The notes: generated by a model from the letters alone, not told the origin. DNA of 28,001 nt from Methylotenera_A sp040079935 (GCA_040079935.1 JBEBJI010000027.1:1-28001); one strand, 5' to 3'. Positions 15,129 to 22,166 are shown, numbered from the stretch's first letter. A program made the numbers and translations.

Positions 15129-16532
15129 ATGAATTTATCAAATCTAAATCGACGCGGATTTTTTAAACTAGCAGGACTCGGATTAGCAGGTGTTGCTGCA
15201 TCATCCGTCAGTAAAGTGGCTATGGCCGCAATCCCTGAAATCGTATCGACTGAAGCTGCCAATACTCAAGCACCACTTCATCCCAACACTGGCAGACCCT
15301 ATAACCCAGTTGTTACACTTAATGGCTGGAGCTTGCCTTGGCGTATGAATAAAGGTGTCAAAGAGTTTCACTTGGTGGCAGAGCCAGTGGTGCGTGAGAT
15401 TGCCCCTGGCATGAAAGCAAATTTATGGGGTTATAACGGACAAAGCCCAGGTCCGACTATAGAGGTTGTAGAGGGCGATAAAGTAAGAATTTATGTCACC
15501 AACCGACTTCCAGAGAAAACTAGTGTTCACTGGCACGGACAGCGTTTACCAAGCGGAATGGATGGCGTCAGTGGCTTGAGTCAACCACCGATTGAGCCAG
15601 GTAAAACCTTTATGTATGAGTTTGAAGCCAAGCGACCTGGCACATTTATGTATCACCCACATGCCGATGAAATGCTACAAATGGCGATGGGTATGATGGG
15701 AAGTTGGGTAACACATCCCAAAAATCCTAAGTTTATGCCAGTAGACCGTGATTTTATTTTTCTACTAAATGCCTATGATATTGACCCTGGCAGCTTTACG
15801 CCTCAAGTGAATACCATGCTTGATTTCAATTTATGGACTTGGAATAGTCGAGCATTTCCAGGGATTGACCCAATTGTAGTGCGCAAAAATGATCGCGTTC
15901 GCATTAGAGTTGGCAATCTGACGATGACTAATCACCCTATCCACCTGCACGGGCATGAGTTTGAAGTGACTGGCACTGATGGTGGATGGGTACCATCATC
16001 TGCGCGTTGGCCAGAAGTTACCACCGATGTAGCGGTAGGGCAAATGCGTGCTGTAGAGTTTATAGCGAATGAACCAGGTGACTGGGCTTTCCATTGTCAT
16101 AAGAGTCATCACACCATGAATGCCATGGGACATGATGTGCCAACTTTACTTGGCGTAAAACAAAACGATCTCATGAAAAAAATTGGTAATCTAGTACCAG
16201 ACTATATGCCGATGGGTGAAACAGGAATGTCGGAAATGACAGACATGGCTGAGATGATGGAGATGCCTTTACCAGAAAATACATTGCCAATGATGGCAGG
16301 TAAGGACCAATTTGGAGCCATTGAAATGGGGGGTATGTTTACCACCGTTAAAATACGTGAAGGCTTAGCACGTAATGACTACAAAGACCCTGGTTTCTAT
16401 AAGCATCCCAAAGGCACTGTGGCACATGAGATCGTAAATGACCTACCACCTGTTACAAGATCTACGCCGACAAATGCAGAGGAAGGCGTTGAGTTGACTG
16501 TTAGAAAACCTAGCAGTCACACTGGGCATTAA
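15129..16532 (+). CDS. Multicopper oxidase, Tat-exported, with Met-rich C-terminal extension
   Basis: This 467-aa periplasmic oxidase probably turns Cu(I) into less toxic Cu(II) using oxygen. A twin-arginine signal (NRRGFFKLAGLGLAG, 7-21) precedes the enzyme. Copper ligands: HWHG (134-137), HPH (176-178), HPIHLHGH (269-276) and HCHKSHHTMNAM (322-333), giving type 1, 2 and 3 sites with Met as probable axial ligand. Only about 90 residues separate the second and third motifs, much less than in three-domain CueO, so it appears to have two cupredoxin domains. Residues 360-402 are Met-rich (MSEMTDMAEMMEM, MMAG, MGGM). It follows the TolC-like gene by 2 bp and is probably in the same operon. Confidence 0.92.
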   Translation: MNLSNLNRRGFFKLAGLGLAGVAASSVSKVAMAAIPEIVSTEAANTQAPLHPNTGRPYNPVVTLNGWSLPWRMNKGVKEFHLVAEPVVREIAPGMKANLWGYNGQSPGPTIEVVEGDKVRIYVTNRLPEKTSVHWHGQRLPSGMDGVSGLSQPPIEPGKTFMYEFEAKRPGTFMYHPHADEMLQMAMGMMGSWVTHPKNPKFMPVDRDFIFLLNAYDIDPGSFTPQVNTMLDFNLWTWNSRAFPGIDPIVVRKNDRVRIRVGNLTMTNHPIHLHGHEFEVTGTDGGWVPSSARWPEVTTDVAVGQMRAVEFIANEPGDWAFHCHKSHHTMNAMGHDVPTLLGVKQNDLMKKIGNLVPDYMPMGETGMSEMTDMAEMMEMPLPENTLPMMAGKDQFGAIEMGGMFTTVKIREGLARNDYKDPGFYKHPKGTVAHEIVNDLPPVTRSTPTNAEEGVELTVRKPSSHTGH

Positions 16533-16579
16533 GAAACTAACTGTATGATTTGATTATTGTTTGTGAATAAGGAACATGA

Positions 16580-17191
16580 ATGGCTAAAGAATGCTGTGAT
16601 AGCGGATGTAACAATAGCCAATTGCTAACACCAAAGTATCGAAAGATACTTTGGGTCGCATTGATTATTAATTTCGCTATGTTTCTAGTTGAGGTTCTAA
16701 GTGGCTTCAATGCTCATTCGGTATCGCTAATGGCGGATGCAATCGACTTTTTTGGCGATGCCATGAATTACGGTATCTCATTAGCTGTGCTATCTATGAG
16801 TTTGATGTGGCGTGCACGTACTGCGCTATTCAAAGGGCTTACGATGGGTGCGTTCGGTCTATTTGTGTTGGCTAGCGCAGCTTGGTCATTGACGCAAGGC
16901 AAAGTACCAGAGCCTTATACGATGGGTGTCATAGGCATACTCGCATTAGCTGCTAATGTGAGCGTTGCCATCATGCTATATGCATATCGTGAGGGCGATG
17001 CCAATATGCAATCTGTATGGTTATGCAGTCGTAATGATGCAATTGGCAATGTGGCGGTGATACTTGCAGCATTAGGCGTTTTTGGCAGTGGAAGTGCTTG
17101 GCCAGATTTAGTTGTGGCTGTGATTATGGCCAGCCTTGGAATTTCAGCAGCTATTCATATCATTAAAAAGGCGCGTGCAGAAATGAAGTAA
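16580..17191 (+). CDS. Short CDF-like cation transporter with altered metal-site residues
   Basis: This 203-aa inner-membrane protein has about six hydrophobic segments, starting near 24. The N-terminus holds three cysteines (ECCDSGC). The second segment has MADAIDFFGDAMNY with Asp53, Asp56 and Asp60, which match the metal-site region of the cation diffusion facilitator family. In segment five the usual HxxxD is replaced by SRNDAIGN, so a key His is missing. The cytoplasmic C-terminal domain of typical CDF proteins is absent. It may move zinc, cobalt or copper, or have lost classic specificity. It lies 47 bp after the oxidase and ends 6 bp from a convergent gene. Confidence 0.75.
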   Translation: MAKECCDSGCNNSQLLTPKYRKILWVALIINFAMFLVEVLSGFNAHSVSLMADAIDFFGDAMNYGISLAVLSMSLMWRARTALFKGLTMGAFGLFVLASAAWSLTQGKVPEPYTMGVIGILALAANVSVAIMLYAYREGDANMQSVWLCSRNDAIGNVAVILAALGVFGSGSAWPDLVVAVIMASLGISAAIHIIKKARAEMK

Positions 17192-17197
17192 TAGCGC

Positions 17198-17833
17198 TTA
17201 ATTACTTCTATTCTTGTTGCTGCTCTTCTTTCCAATTTTTTGTGAGTACTCATACTCTGAAAACTCCTTGCTTAAAGTGGTCGTCCGATTAAGCAATCGC
17301 TTTACTAATGTAACCATGGTTATTAAGTCCTGTGTACACTTAATTTCCATTGGTATGCAAATCTCTACGTATCGACAATCCTTAAACCAGCTAACTGTCA
17401 TGGATGGATAAATCTTAAAGTCATTAGTTTCGAAAAGTTTCCTCTCTTCGGCCTCAAGTAACTCATACATTCCAGGCTTGAGCAAACTATCCATTGTATA
17501 ACTAGCGATTTTTTTTCGTGATTTGCCAACCCTCACAAACTGCGGTGATGCATTTTCAACAGCATGCTCATCGAGCATGTCCAATCCATCAATACTTTCG
17601 AAAGCCTTAGATCGAATAGTCTCTTTGTAGTACCAACGTGGGTGAGACCATGAAACATGTACGCGATAATCATTCAGAACGAAAGTAACATCATCCCACC
17701 ATGAAAGTTTAGTCGTTTCTTCATCGCTGTAGTCATACTGTGGCTTTATGCCTTTCTCGAAATGATCGCCATGCTGTCGACTATGAAAGTTTTTTGCAGA
17801 TTGTCTGAGAGATTGGTAATACAGATTTTTCAT
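17198..17833 (-). CDS. Unknown protein at the element's left end
   Basis: I do not recognise this 211-aa protein. It is charged and aromatic-rich (KLSWWDDVTFVLNDYRVHVSWSHPRWYY is one strongly patterned stretch, given here only as a landmark), with no signal peptide or membrane segment. The C-terminus is Lys/Ser/Asn-rich. It is the last gene before the left terminal repeats, transcribed inward toward the copper genes, and meets the transporter gene tail to tail with 6 bp between. Position suggests cargo picked up by the element; a role in element biology cannot be excluded. Confidence 0.6.
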   Translation of the reverse strand: MKNLYYQSLRQSAKNFHSRQHGDHFEKGIKPQYDYSDEETTKLSWWDDVTFVLNDYRVHVSWSHPRWYYKETIRSKAFESIDGLDMLDEHAVENASPQFVRVGKSRKKIASYTMDSLLKPGMYELLEAEERKLFETNDFKIYPSMTVSWFKDCRYVEICIPMEIKCTQDLITMVTLVKRLLNRTTTLSKEFSEYEYSQKIGKKSSNKNRSN

Positions 17834-17875
17834 GGCTAATCAGATAAAGAAATGTAATGATACTTAACGATTTGA

Positions 17876-17890
17876 AGTATTTTAAATACT
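17876..17890. promoter_or_regulatory. Palindrome upstream of the 211-aa gene
   Basis: AGTATTT-T-AAATACT (17876-17890) has perfect 7-bp arms and lies about 45 bp before the start of the minus-strand gene at 17833, between it and the terminal repeat array. It is a possible operator. Inference. Confidence 0.3.
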
Positions 17891-17911
17891 GTTCGCCTAA
17901 TTTAACAGATG

Positions 17912-18006
17912 GGTGGCACTTCTAATGGTAATCGATGGCAATTTTGAGTGGTACTGAGTGGCTGTTTTGAAACGGCAATGAGTGGTTCTTTTAACAATAA
18001 TACTCA
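17912..18006. repeat. Terminal repeat array of the IS21-type element, far end
   Basis: Four GTGGC-type units begin at 17912, 17934 (GATGGC), 17957 and 17981, a 22-24 bp period, and the end closes with TACTCA at 18006. An extra GAGTGGT lies at 17946. The unit GTGGCTGTTTTGAAACGG closely matches a unit of the other end, which reads GTGGCTTTTTTGAAACAG on the opposite strand. The two arrays are therefore inverted relative to each other, as real transposon ends should be. Confidence 0.82.
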
Positions 18007-18011
18007 GTGTA
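18007..18011. repeat. Target-site duplication GTGTA (right copy)
   Basis: GTGTA directly follows the CA end of the element and matches 3421-3425. It lies 17 bp beyond the stop codon of the next minus-strand gene, so the insertion spared that gene. Confidence 0.88.
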
Positions 18012-18028
18012 TAACGTATTGCCAAGAA

Positions 18029-18409
18029 TCAAGCATTTAATACCTGTGAGGCGGAGTGCCAGCAAGGAGTTTCTTTAGAGCTTAATCCTGAATTTAAGAT
18101 ATAAATGCGCCCTTCTATACCAGCTTCACTAAAATCAATATTCCCATCTCTAGGTGTATAGATAGCAGGATTATTTCTCGATCTAAATGCCGTCAACCGA
18201 TGAAGAGCGCCTGTTGAAGTATCCTCGAAATAGCATATTACGCACATGCTTTTACCCCATGATTTTGCATTCAATTTGCCAATCCACTCACCTGCTGGCG
18301 GGGTAAATTCGTATAAATCTAATTCATTTGCGTAATCATATCGTTCGGCAGTTGTTAAGGCTCTACCATCGCTACCATTGATTGTTTTTGCTTTAATTAT
18401 TTTAGCCAT
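18029..18409 (-). CDS. Hypothetical 126-aa plasmid protein
   Basis: I do not recognise this family. It looks like a small soluble, beta-rich protein (EWIGKLNAKSWGKSMCVICYFEDTSTGAL region, 41-69, as landmark) with no signal peptide. It faces away from the toxin-antitoxin operon and sits in the plasmid backbone just outside the transposon. Its last codon lies 17 bp from the target duplication. No function is suggested. Confidence 0.6.
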   Translation of the reverse strand: MAKIIKAKTINGSDGRALTTAERYDYANELDLYEFTPPAGEWIGKLNAKSWGKSMCVICYFEDTSTGALHRLTAFRSRNNPAIYTPRDGNIDFSEAGIEGRIYILNSGLSSKETPCWHSASQVLNA

Positions 18410-18501
18410 ATTTTCTTTCGTGCAACGGACACTATGTAAAGTAGTGAGTGTGCCATGTTAATATTGGTTTTGCAATTATCTAATAAACGCGCATAATATA
18501 T

Positions 18502-18516
18502 CTGTAATTCTTACAG
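18502..18516. promoter_or_regulatory. Inverted repeat before the toxin-antitoxin operon
   Basis: CTGTAA-TTC-TTACAG is a perfect dyad 20 bp upstream of the antitoxin start. Antitoxins usually repress their own operon through such sites, so this is a candidate operator. Confidence 0.45.
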
Positions 18517-18535
18517 CAATACTATGGAGAAAACC

Positions 18536-18988
18536 ATGAACACACAAACGATAGACCACACTACCCTATCTCGATTAGCAGAAGCGGGGGCGGTACGTAG
18601 CGCACACATTGTAGGACAAGCAGGGGGCTGGGGCATTTTGGTAAAGTATGGCATGACAGAACGCGCCCTAGCTGCACAGCGTAGCCAGCAAGTGCGAATA
18701 TTTAGGAAATTTGAAACACTGGTAACTTACCTTAAAGGGGTAGGTATTGCTCGTTTTGAGGTGGACGCGGTGAATTACGATGCAGCTAGTTTGAAACTCA
18801 CACGCACACGGCCAGACAGTGCCGAGGCCATGAAAAAAGCGCATGAGGCTGTGGCTTATGACAAATGGTTTAGAGGGCAAGTGCAGGAAGCAATTGACGA
18901 CCCAAGGCCACCAATTCCACATAAACAAGTGATGGTTGAAATGAGAGCGTTAATCGAAACGAAGAGAAAACAACGTGCTGGTTCTTGA
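18536..18988 (+). CDS. PaaA2-like antitoxin with a long N-terminal domain
   Basis: This 150-aa protein is the antitoxin of the pair. Residues about 110-145 (YDKWFRGQVQEAIDDPRPPIPH, then QVMVEMRALIE) are the hallmark of the PaaA2/plasmid stability-determinant antitoxins and probably wrap the toxin. Residues about 1-100 are an extra domain containing GGWGILVKYGMTERALAAQR and a FEVDAVNYD segment, whose role I do not know; DNA binding and autorepression would be usual. I choose the ATG at 18536 because GGAG lies 6 bases before it; 18524 lacks one. It overlaps the toxin by 14 bp. Confidence 0.78.
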   Translation: MNTQTIDHTTLSRLAEAGAVRSAHIVGQAGGWGILVKYGMTERALAAQRSQQVRIFRKFETLVTYLKGVGIARFEVDAVNYDAASLKLTRTRPDSAEAMKKAHEAVAYDKWFRGQVQEAIDDPRPPIPHKQVMVEMRALIETKRKQRAGS

Positions 18989-19250
18989 TTGGAGTGAGCA
19001 AGCTAAAGCTGACTTGTTGGCAATAGTTGAGTTTATTGCAGAGGATAACCCCGATGCAGCCGAAGCGCTGGGTGATGAAATTGAAGAGAAGGCAATTAAG
19101 CTTTTGCAGCACCCCAAATTATACAAAGCTGGAAGGGTTAAAGGTACGCGTGAATTAGTAGTGCGCCCTAATTATGTGATGGTCTACGCGATAAAAGACG
19201 AATCAATCAACATTTTGCGTGTGCTACATGCTGCCCAGCAGTGGCCTTAA
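18975..19250 (+). CDS. parE: ParE/RelE-family toxin
   Basis: This 91-aa protein has the compact ParE fold signature: WSEQAKADLLAIVEFIAEDNPDAA, then HPKLYKAGRVKGTRELVV and VMVYAIKDESINILRVLHAAQQWP. ParE-type toxins act on DNA gyrase while RelE types cut mRNA; the sequence looks closer to ParE. The frame opens with GTG inside the antitoxin gene, so toxin translation should depend on antitoxin translation. The pair should stabilise the plasmid by killing cells that lose it. Confidence 0.88.
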   Translation: MLVLDWSEQAKADLLAIVEFIAEDNPDAAEALGDEIEEKAIKLLQHPKLYKAGRVKGTRELVVRPNYVMVYAIKDESINILRVLHAAQQWP

Positions 19251-19260
19251 TGGACTCTTA

Positions 19261-19286
19261 CTTATTTACGTAAATGCGTAAATAAG
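19261..19286. promoter_or_regulatory. Inverted repeat overlapping the promoter, upper operator
   Basis: CTTATTTACG (19261-19270) and CGTAAATAAG (19277-19286) are perfect complements around TAAATG. It directly precedes the TTGACA at 19289 and follows the toxin stop by 10 bp. It contains the TTTACGTAAATGCGTA core that recurs at 19323. Confidence 0.6.
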
Positions 19287-19288
19287 TA

Positions 19289-19316
19289 TTGACACAAGCA
19301 GCCATTAGTATATTAT
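19289..19316 (+). promoter_or_regulatory. Strong sigma-70-type promoter
   Basis: TTGACA (19289-19294) with a 16-bp spacer before TATTAT (19311-19316). It is flanked on both sides by related palindromes (19261-19286 and 19323-19346), so it is probably tightly repressed. It should drive the 91-aa gene and perhaps the partition genes. Confidence 0.72.
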
Positions 19317-19322
19317 ACGTAT

Positions 19323-19346
19323 ATACGCATTTACGTAAATGCGTAT
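19323..19346. promoter_or_regulatory. Perfect 24-bp palindrome, lower operator
   Basis: ATACGCATTTAC and its exact complement meet at 19334/19335 with no spacer. Located just after the -10 box, it would block initiation if bound. A related palindrome lies before parA (19711-19732). Confidence 0.68.
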
Positions 19347-19424
19347 TGGGTATATTCAAGGCGAACGGCAAGGGCGGCAACCCTTACCGTTCTATCACGA
19401 AACAGCTATTTATAAGGATATTTC

Positions 19425-19700
19425 ATGACTAACGTAAGTATGAACCTAGAACGCAAAGAACTCTATACCTTCTGCGACCTTTTGCCTGAACCTGTTATCG
19501 CCCGTCCAGTTGTAATAGCGGCACGAGGACACGGCTTAACCCTTGCTATTGAATACGAAGGGCAGCGCGTTATTTTGATTGAAGACGGCAAGCCGTTAAG
19601 GTTTAGGTCAGTTAATGCAGTGATGTTTGAATTGGATGGTGCGCCTAACCTCGATACAAATAATATTTTGATTAAAACCGAAAGTTACTGGCAGCATTAA
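19425..19700 (+). CDS. Small unknown protein of the partition region
   Basis: This 91-aa protein has no motif I recognise. It looks like a small alpha/beta protein (VVIAARGHGLTLAIEYEGQRVILIEDGKPLRF region) without a signal peptide. AAGGA precedes the ATG at 19425. It sits between the palindrome-flanked promoter and a second palindrome before parA, so it could be the regulator that binds these sites, or an accessory partition protein. That is a guess from position. Confidence 0.55.
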   Translation: MTNVSMNLERKELYTFCDLLPEPVIARPVVIAARGHGLTLAIEYEGQRVILIEDGKPLRFRSVNAVMFELDGAPNLDTNNILIKTESYWQH

Positions 19701-19710
19701 TCTAAGTAAA

Positions 19711-19732
19711 TACGCCATTACGTAATGGCGTA
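19711..19732. promoter_or_regulatory. Perfect 22-bp palindrome before parA
   Basis: TACGCCATTAC and its exact complement meet at 19721/19722. It shares the ACG-N-(C/A)ATTACGTAAT(G)-type core with the operators at 19261-19346. It could be an operator for the same regulator or the centromere-like site of the partition system. Confidence 0.6.
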
Positions 19733-19770
19733 AATTTATATAATTTCTTATAGTAATTGAGGGGTGCATA

Positions 19771-20406
19771 TTGAAAGTTATTGTATTAGCTTCACAGAAG
19801 GGCGGGGCAGGTAAAACCACACTATGCGGACATTTGGGAGTTCAGGCCGCTTTAACTGGCAATAAAGTTGCGTTAGTTGATACAGACCCACAAGGGAGTT
19901 TGGCTGAATGGTGGAATGTACGCGAAAGTGAGAACCCATCATTTGCAACGGCCAGTATTCAACGTTTGGCAAGCGACATAGAGCAACTTCGACTAGCTAA
20001 ATTCGATTATGTGTTAATTGACACACCGCCAGCCGTAACAGAAACCATTAAAGCCGTGGTTGATTTGGCTGATTTAGTTGTAATCCCAACTAGACCAAGC
20101 CCACACGATCTGCGGGCAGTAGGTAAAACGGTTGATATAGTAAATGAGTGTAGCAAGCGCATGATTTTTGTTGTGAATGGTGCGGCCAACAGAGCAAGAA
20201 TTACGGCTGAAGCTGCAATTGCTTTATCTCAGCATGGCGCAGTTTCGCCAACGGTTATTTATCAGCGTACTGACTTTGCGTCCAGCATGATTGACGGAAG
20301 AACTGCGCAAGAAATAGACCCACAAGGGAAGTCATCAAATGAAATTGCGGATTTATGGAATTACGTAAATACGCTTTTACGCAATTCAGGAAAGGCAAGA
20401 AAATGA
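19771..20406 (+). CDS. parA: ParA-family partition ATPase (ParF-like, small)
   Basis: This 211-aa ATPase moves plasmid copies to daughter cells. The deviant Walker A motif KGGAGKT is at residues 10-16, with VDTDPQGSLAEWW following and FDYVLIDTPPAV as Walker B region. The short length and lack of an N-terminal HTH place it with the ParF/type Ib group. The frame starts with TTG, preceded by GAGGGG at 7 bases; no ATG alternative is near. It overlaps the next gene by 4 bp (ATGA), so the two are translationally coupled. Confidence 0.9.
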   Translation: MKVIVLASQKGGAGKTTLCGHLGVQAALTGNKVALVDTDPQGSLAEWWNVRESENPSFATASIQRLASDIEQLRLAKFDYVLIDTPPAVTETIKAVVDLADLVVIPTRPSPHDLRAVGKTVDIVNECSKRMIFVVNGAANRARITAEAAIALSQHGAVSPTVIYQRTDFASSMIDGRTAQEIDPQGKSSNEIADLWNYVNTLLRNSGKARK

Positions 20407-20651
20407 GTAAAAAACCAGCAGCACTAGGCGCAAGTATTATTGCAACCAAAGGTCAGGCATCGCCAACGGTACAAAATCAAGCTCCACAGGCAGTTAAGGC
20501 CGATAATAAAACTATTGATAATGAGCACCGCACAGCAGTTACAGTGCGTTTGGATGATGAGCGCTACAAAAAACTAAAGATGTTTGGCTTGGATAAAAAA
20601 CTATCCAATCAAGATATTTTTGTGGCGGCACTCGATGCTTATCTGGAATAA
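20403..20651 (+). CDS. Ribbon-helix-helix partner of ParA (ParG-like)
   Basis: This 82-aa protein has a flexible, Ala/Gln-rich N-terminal tail and a C-terminal RHH unit (RTAVTVRLDDERYKKLKMFGLDKKLSNQDIFVAALDAYL). This is the plan of ParG-type centromere-binding proteins, whose tail stimulates the ParF ATPase. ATG at 20403 overlaps the parA stop, with AGGAAAGG upstream. The longer frame from 20355 lies inside parA and is not used. Its DNA site is probably one of the nearby palindromes. Confidence 0.78.
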   Translation: MSKKPAALGASIIATKGQASPTVQNQAPQAVKADNKTIDNEHRTAVTVRLDDERYKKLKMFGLDKKLSNQDIFVAALDAYLE

Positions 20652-20674
20652 CTGAAGCAAAATAAAATACTCAA

Positions 20675-20699
20675 TTTTGTCATGTCTTTTTACTTGCCA
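20675..20699. promoter_or_regulatory. 25-bp motif shared with the transfer promoter region
   Basis: TTTTGTCATGTCTTTTTACT followed by TGCCA differs at two positions from 26888-26912, upstream of the secretion genes. It lies 24 bp after the partition operon. A shared operator or regulatory element is likely; the protein that binds it is unknown. Confidence 0.5.
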
Positions 20700-20823
20700 T
20701 TTATCAATTAATTTATCTACTTTGTGCGCTTTTTGTTGCATAGATTAACTGTGCAACAATTACCGCAACCCTGCAACAATAGCCACATCTTGCGTCTAAA
20801 CTCAAAAATTATTTACTGGTTTT

Positions 20824-20844
20824 AACGGACTTTTTGCAACAATA
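20824..20844. repeat. Iteron copy downstream of rep
   Basis: AACGGACTTTTTGCAACA plus ATA, identical to the iterons upstream of rep and in the same orientation, but about 65 bp past the end of rep. Partial copies (TGCAACAAT) occur near 20752 and 20773. Confidence 0.75.
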
Positions 20845-20864
20845 GAGTGTAAAGTTAAATCACT

Positions 20865-20898
20865 TGTCAAAGGCAAGCAAATTAACTTGCCTTTGACA
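20865..20898 (-). terminator. 13-bp perfect hairpin after rep
   Basis: TGTCAAAGGCAAG (20865-20877) and CTTGCCTTTGACA (20886-20898) form a perfect stem with an 8-base loop, 10 bp past the rep stop. It has no T-run on the minus strand, so termination would be imperfect; a binding site is the alternative. Confidence 0.5.
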
Positions 20899-20907
20899 CC
20901 ATAAAAG

Positions 20908-21669
20908 TCAAAGGTCTAGCGTGCCTTGTGGGTTAGGTTTGAATCTGAAAACCAATCCAATGACTTTTCTACCAGCTTTTTTAAGTTCCAAGTCTATGAT
21001 GAAGTTATCTTTCTCGCGCAGCTCTTTTAATGCCGGCTCGATGACCCTAAGACGCATCTGCCCAAAATTGCTTTTGCAAGTTTCTGGTGCTTCTATTACC
21101 TGTGCGAATGTGTCAATGTCAGGCGACCACACGCCTTTGTCGCCCCATGATTGCAAGCACTCAAACAATCGCCAAGAATATATAGAACGCATTGCGCTTA
21201 CTTGCCTTAATTTGTAGCTTGTAAATTTTGACCGAAGAGCCAGCAGGTGTGGTGCGATCTGTGGAGTAAAAGCAATTTCCACCCATCCCTCACCGTGATG
21301 ATAAGTGCATTGGCCGCACCAGTTGGTTTTCACCTCCTTGGTGCCTCTTGGTGTTTGCTGCATTGTTCGCACATGCCGACTTAAAAGCTTATCAGCAGCC
21401 GATTTGAGCTGGTCATACGCCGAGCTTTGGTCTATCTGATAAACGTCGATATACTCTTCAGCCGTAAGTTTTACAGACCAACCGTTACGAAATTGAGCAT
21501 TTACAGCATCTCTTGCGGGAACTGAATCGGTCTTTGCCAATGCCATAGCAACAACCCGCTTTTCGCTCAACGTGAGCCCTTGTGCAGACCTCGCAAGGGC
21601 ATTGCTCATGCTCACATACCGCTCTGCAATGGGTTTATCAGTACGCTCTGAAACATGATTTTTTTTCAT
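20908..21669 (-). CDS. rep: Replication initiator protein (Rep_3 superfamily)
   Basis: This 253-aa protein should bind the iterons and open the origin. It has the two winged-helix plan of the Rep_3/RepB group: SNALARSAQGLTLSEKRVVAMAL near the start, LTAEEYIDVYQIDQSSAYDQLKSAADKLL, then FTSYKLRQVSAMRSIYSWRLFECLQSW and a C-terminal DNA-binding half. I start at 21669 because AAGGGGG lies 8 bases before that ATG. The open frame extends to 21774 through a partial iteron, but without a ribosome-binding site. The four upstream iterons probably regulate it as well as serve as the origin. Confidence 0.92.
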   Translation of the reverse strand: MKKNHVSERTDKPIAERYVSMSNALARSAQGLTLSEKRVVAMALAKTDSVPARDAVNAQFRNGWSVKLTAEEYIDVYQIDQSSAYDQLKSAADKLLSRHVRTMQQTPRGTKEVKTNWCGQCTYHHGEGWVEIAFTPQIAPHLLALRSKFTSYKLRQVSAMRSIYSWRLFECLQSWGDKGVWSPDIDTFAQVIEAPETCKSNFGQMRLRVIEPALKELREKDNFIIDLELKKAGRKVIGLVFRFKPNPQGTLDL

Positions 21670-21755
21670 TAAATCAACCCCCTTTATGGCTAATGTTCGG
21701 TTATCATTAGTTGCAACAATACGCCTATTATTGCATAGTGTCAACTTGCAACAAT

Positions 21756-21875
21756 AACGGACTTTTTGCAACAATAGATGAAGGGAAATAAAGCGAATAT
21801 AGCCTGTGGATTGAACGGACTTTTTGCAACACTAACGGACTTTTTGCAACATTAAACGGACTTTTTGCAACAATA
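21756..21875. repeat. oriV: Iterons of the replication origin (oriV)
   Basis: Four copies of a 21-bp unit, AACGGACTTTTTGCAACA plus WTA or CTA, lie at 21756-21776, 21814-21834, 21834-21854 and 21855-21875, all in the same orientation. The last three are back to back, about two helical turns apart; the first is separated by 37 bp. Degenerate half copies (GCAACAATA) lie at 21714 and 21747. This is a classical iteron cluster between rep and a DnaA box. Confidence 0.9.
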
Positions 21876-21950
21876 GCGCCCTTGCAAGCCGCGCCAGCGC
21901 TGGCTTCCAGCGTAAGAAACATAGAAACAAAAATCAGAAACAAAGAGGGC

Positions 21951-21959
21951 TGTGGATAA
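21951..21959 (-). promoter_or_regulatory. Perfect DnaA box
   Basis: TGTGGATAA is the exact complement of the DnaA consensus TTATCCACA. It lies 76 bp from the last iteron. A degenerate second copy (GTTATCCAT) is at 21974. Supports placing oriV here. Confidence 0.8.
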
Positions 21960-22166
21960 ACAAAAAATGAGCGTTATCCATTGGAAACCAAAACCCGCCT
22001 ACCCTTCGTGCTACGCACTACGCCCCAGCCTTCGGCTGGCCTAAGAACATAAGATGATACCGCAAGCGGTACTTGTTTGTTTTATGCGCGTTCCGCGCAG
22101 ACATTTCACCACTGATAAAAGCACAGTCTAAGCCCTGCTGCGAGCTAAAGCTCTTTCAGGACTAAG

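Larger units (their letters stand above)
3426..18006. mobile_element. IS21-family transposon carrying a copper-resistance island
   Basis: The element is 14,581 bp. Its ends are inverted: TGCGTATTACCGCCTAAAG from 3426 inward, and TGAGTATTATTGTTAAAAG from 18006 inward on the minus strand. Both begin TG and share GTATTA, a G, AAAG and an ACCAC core. Each end continues into an array of GTGGC/GCCAC repeats with a 22-26 bp period, as IS21-family ends do. The 5-bp sequence GTGTA flanks both ends. istA and istB lie at the 3.6-5.9 kb end. I found no terminal repeat between istA and the cargo, so the cargo is inside the element, not beside a simple IS. IS21-family elements normally carry only istA and istB in about 2-2.5 kb. 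Confidence 0.87.

Noticed and set aside
19261..19346. CRISPR-like repeats
   Set aside because: Only two copies of unequal palindromes around a promoter, no spacers and no cas genes.
21670..21774. N-terminal extension of rep
   Set aside because: It runs through a partial iteron and lacks a ribosome-binding site; ATG 21669 has AAGGGGG.
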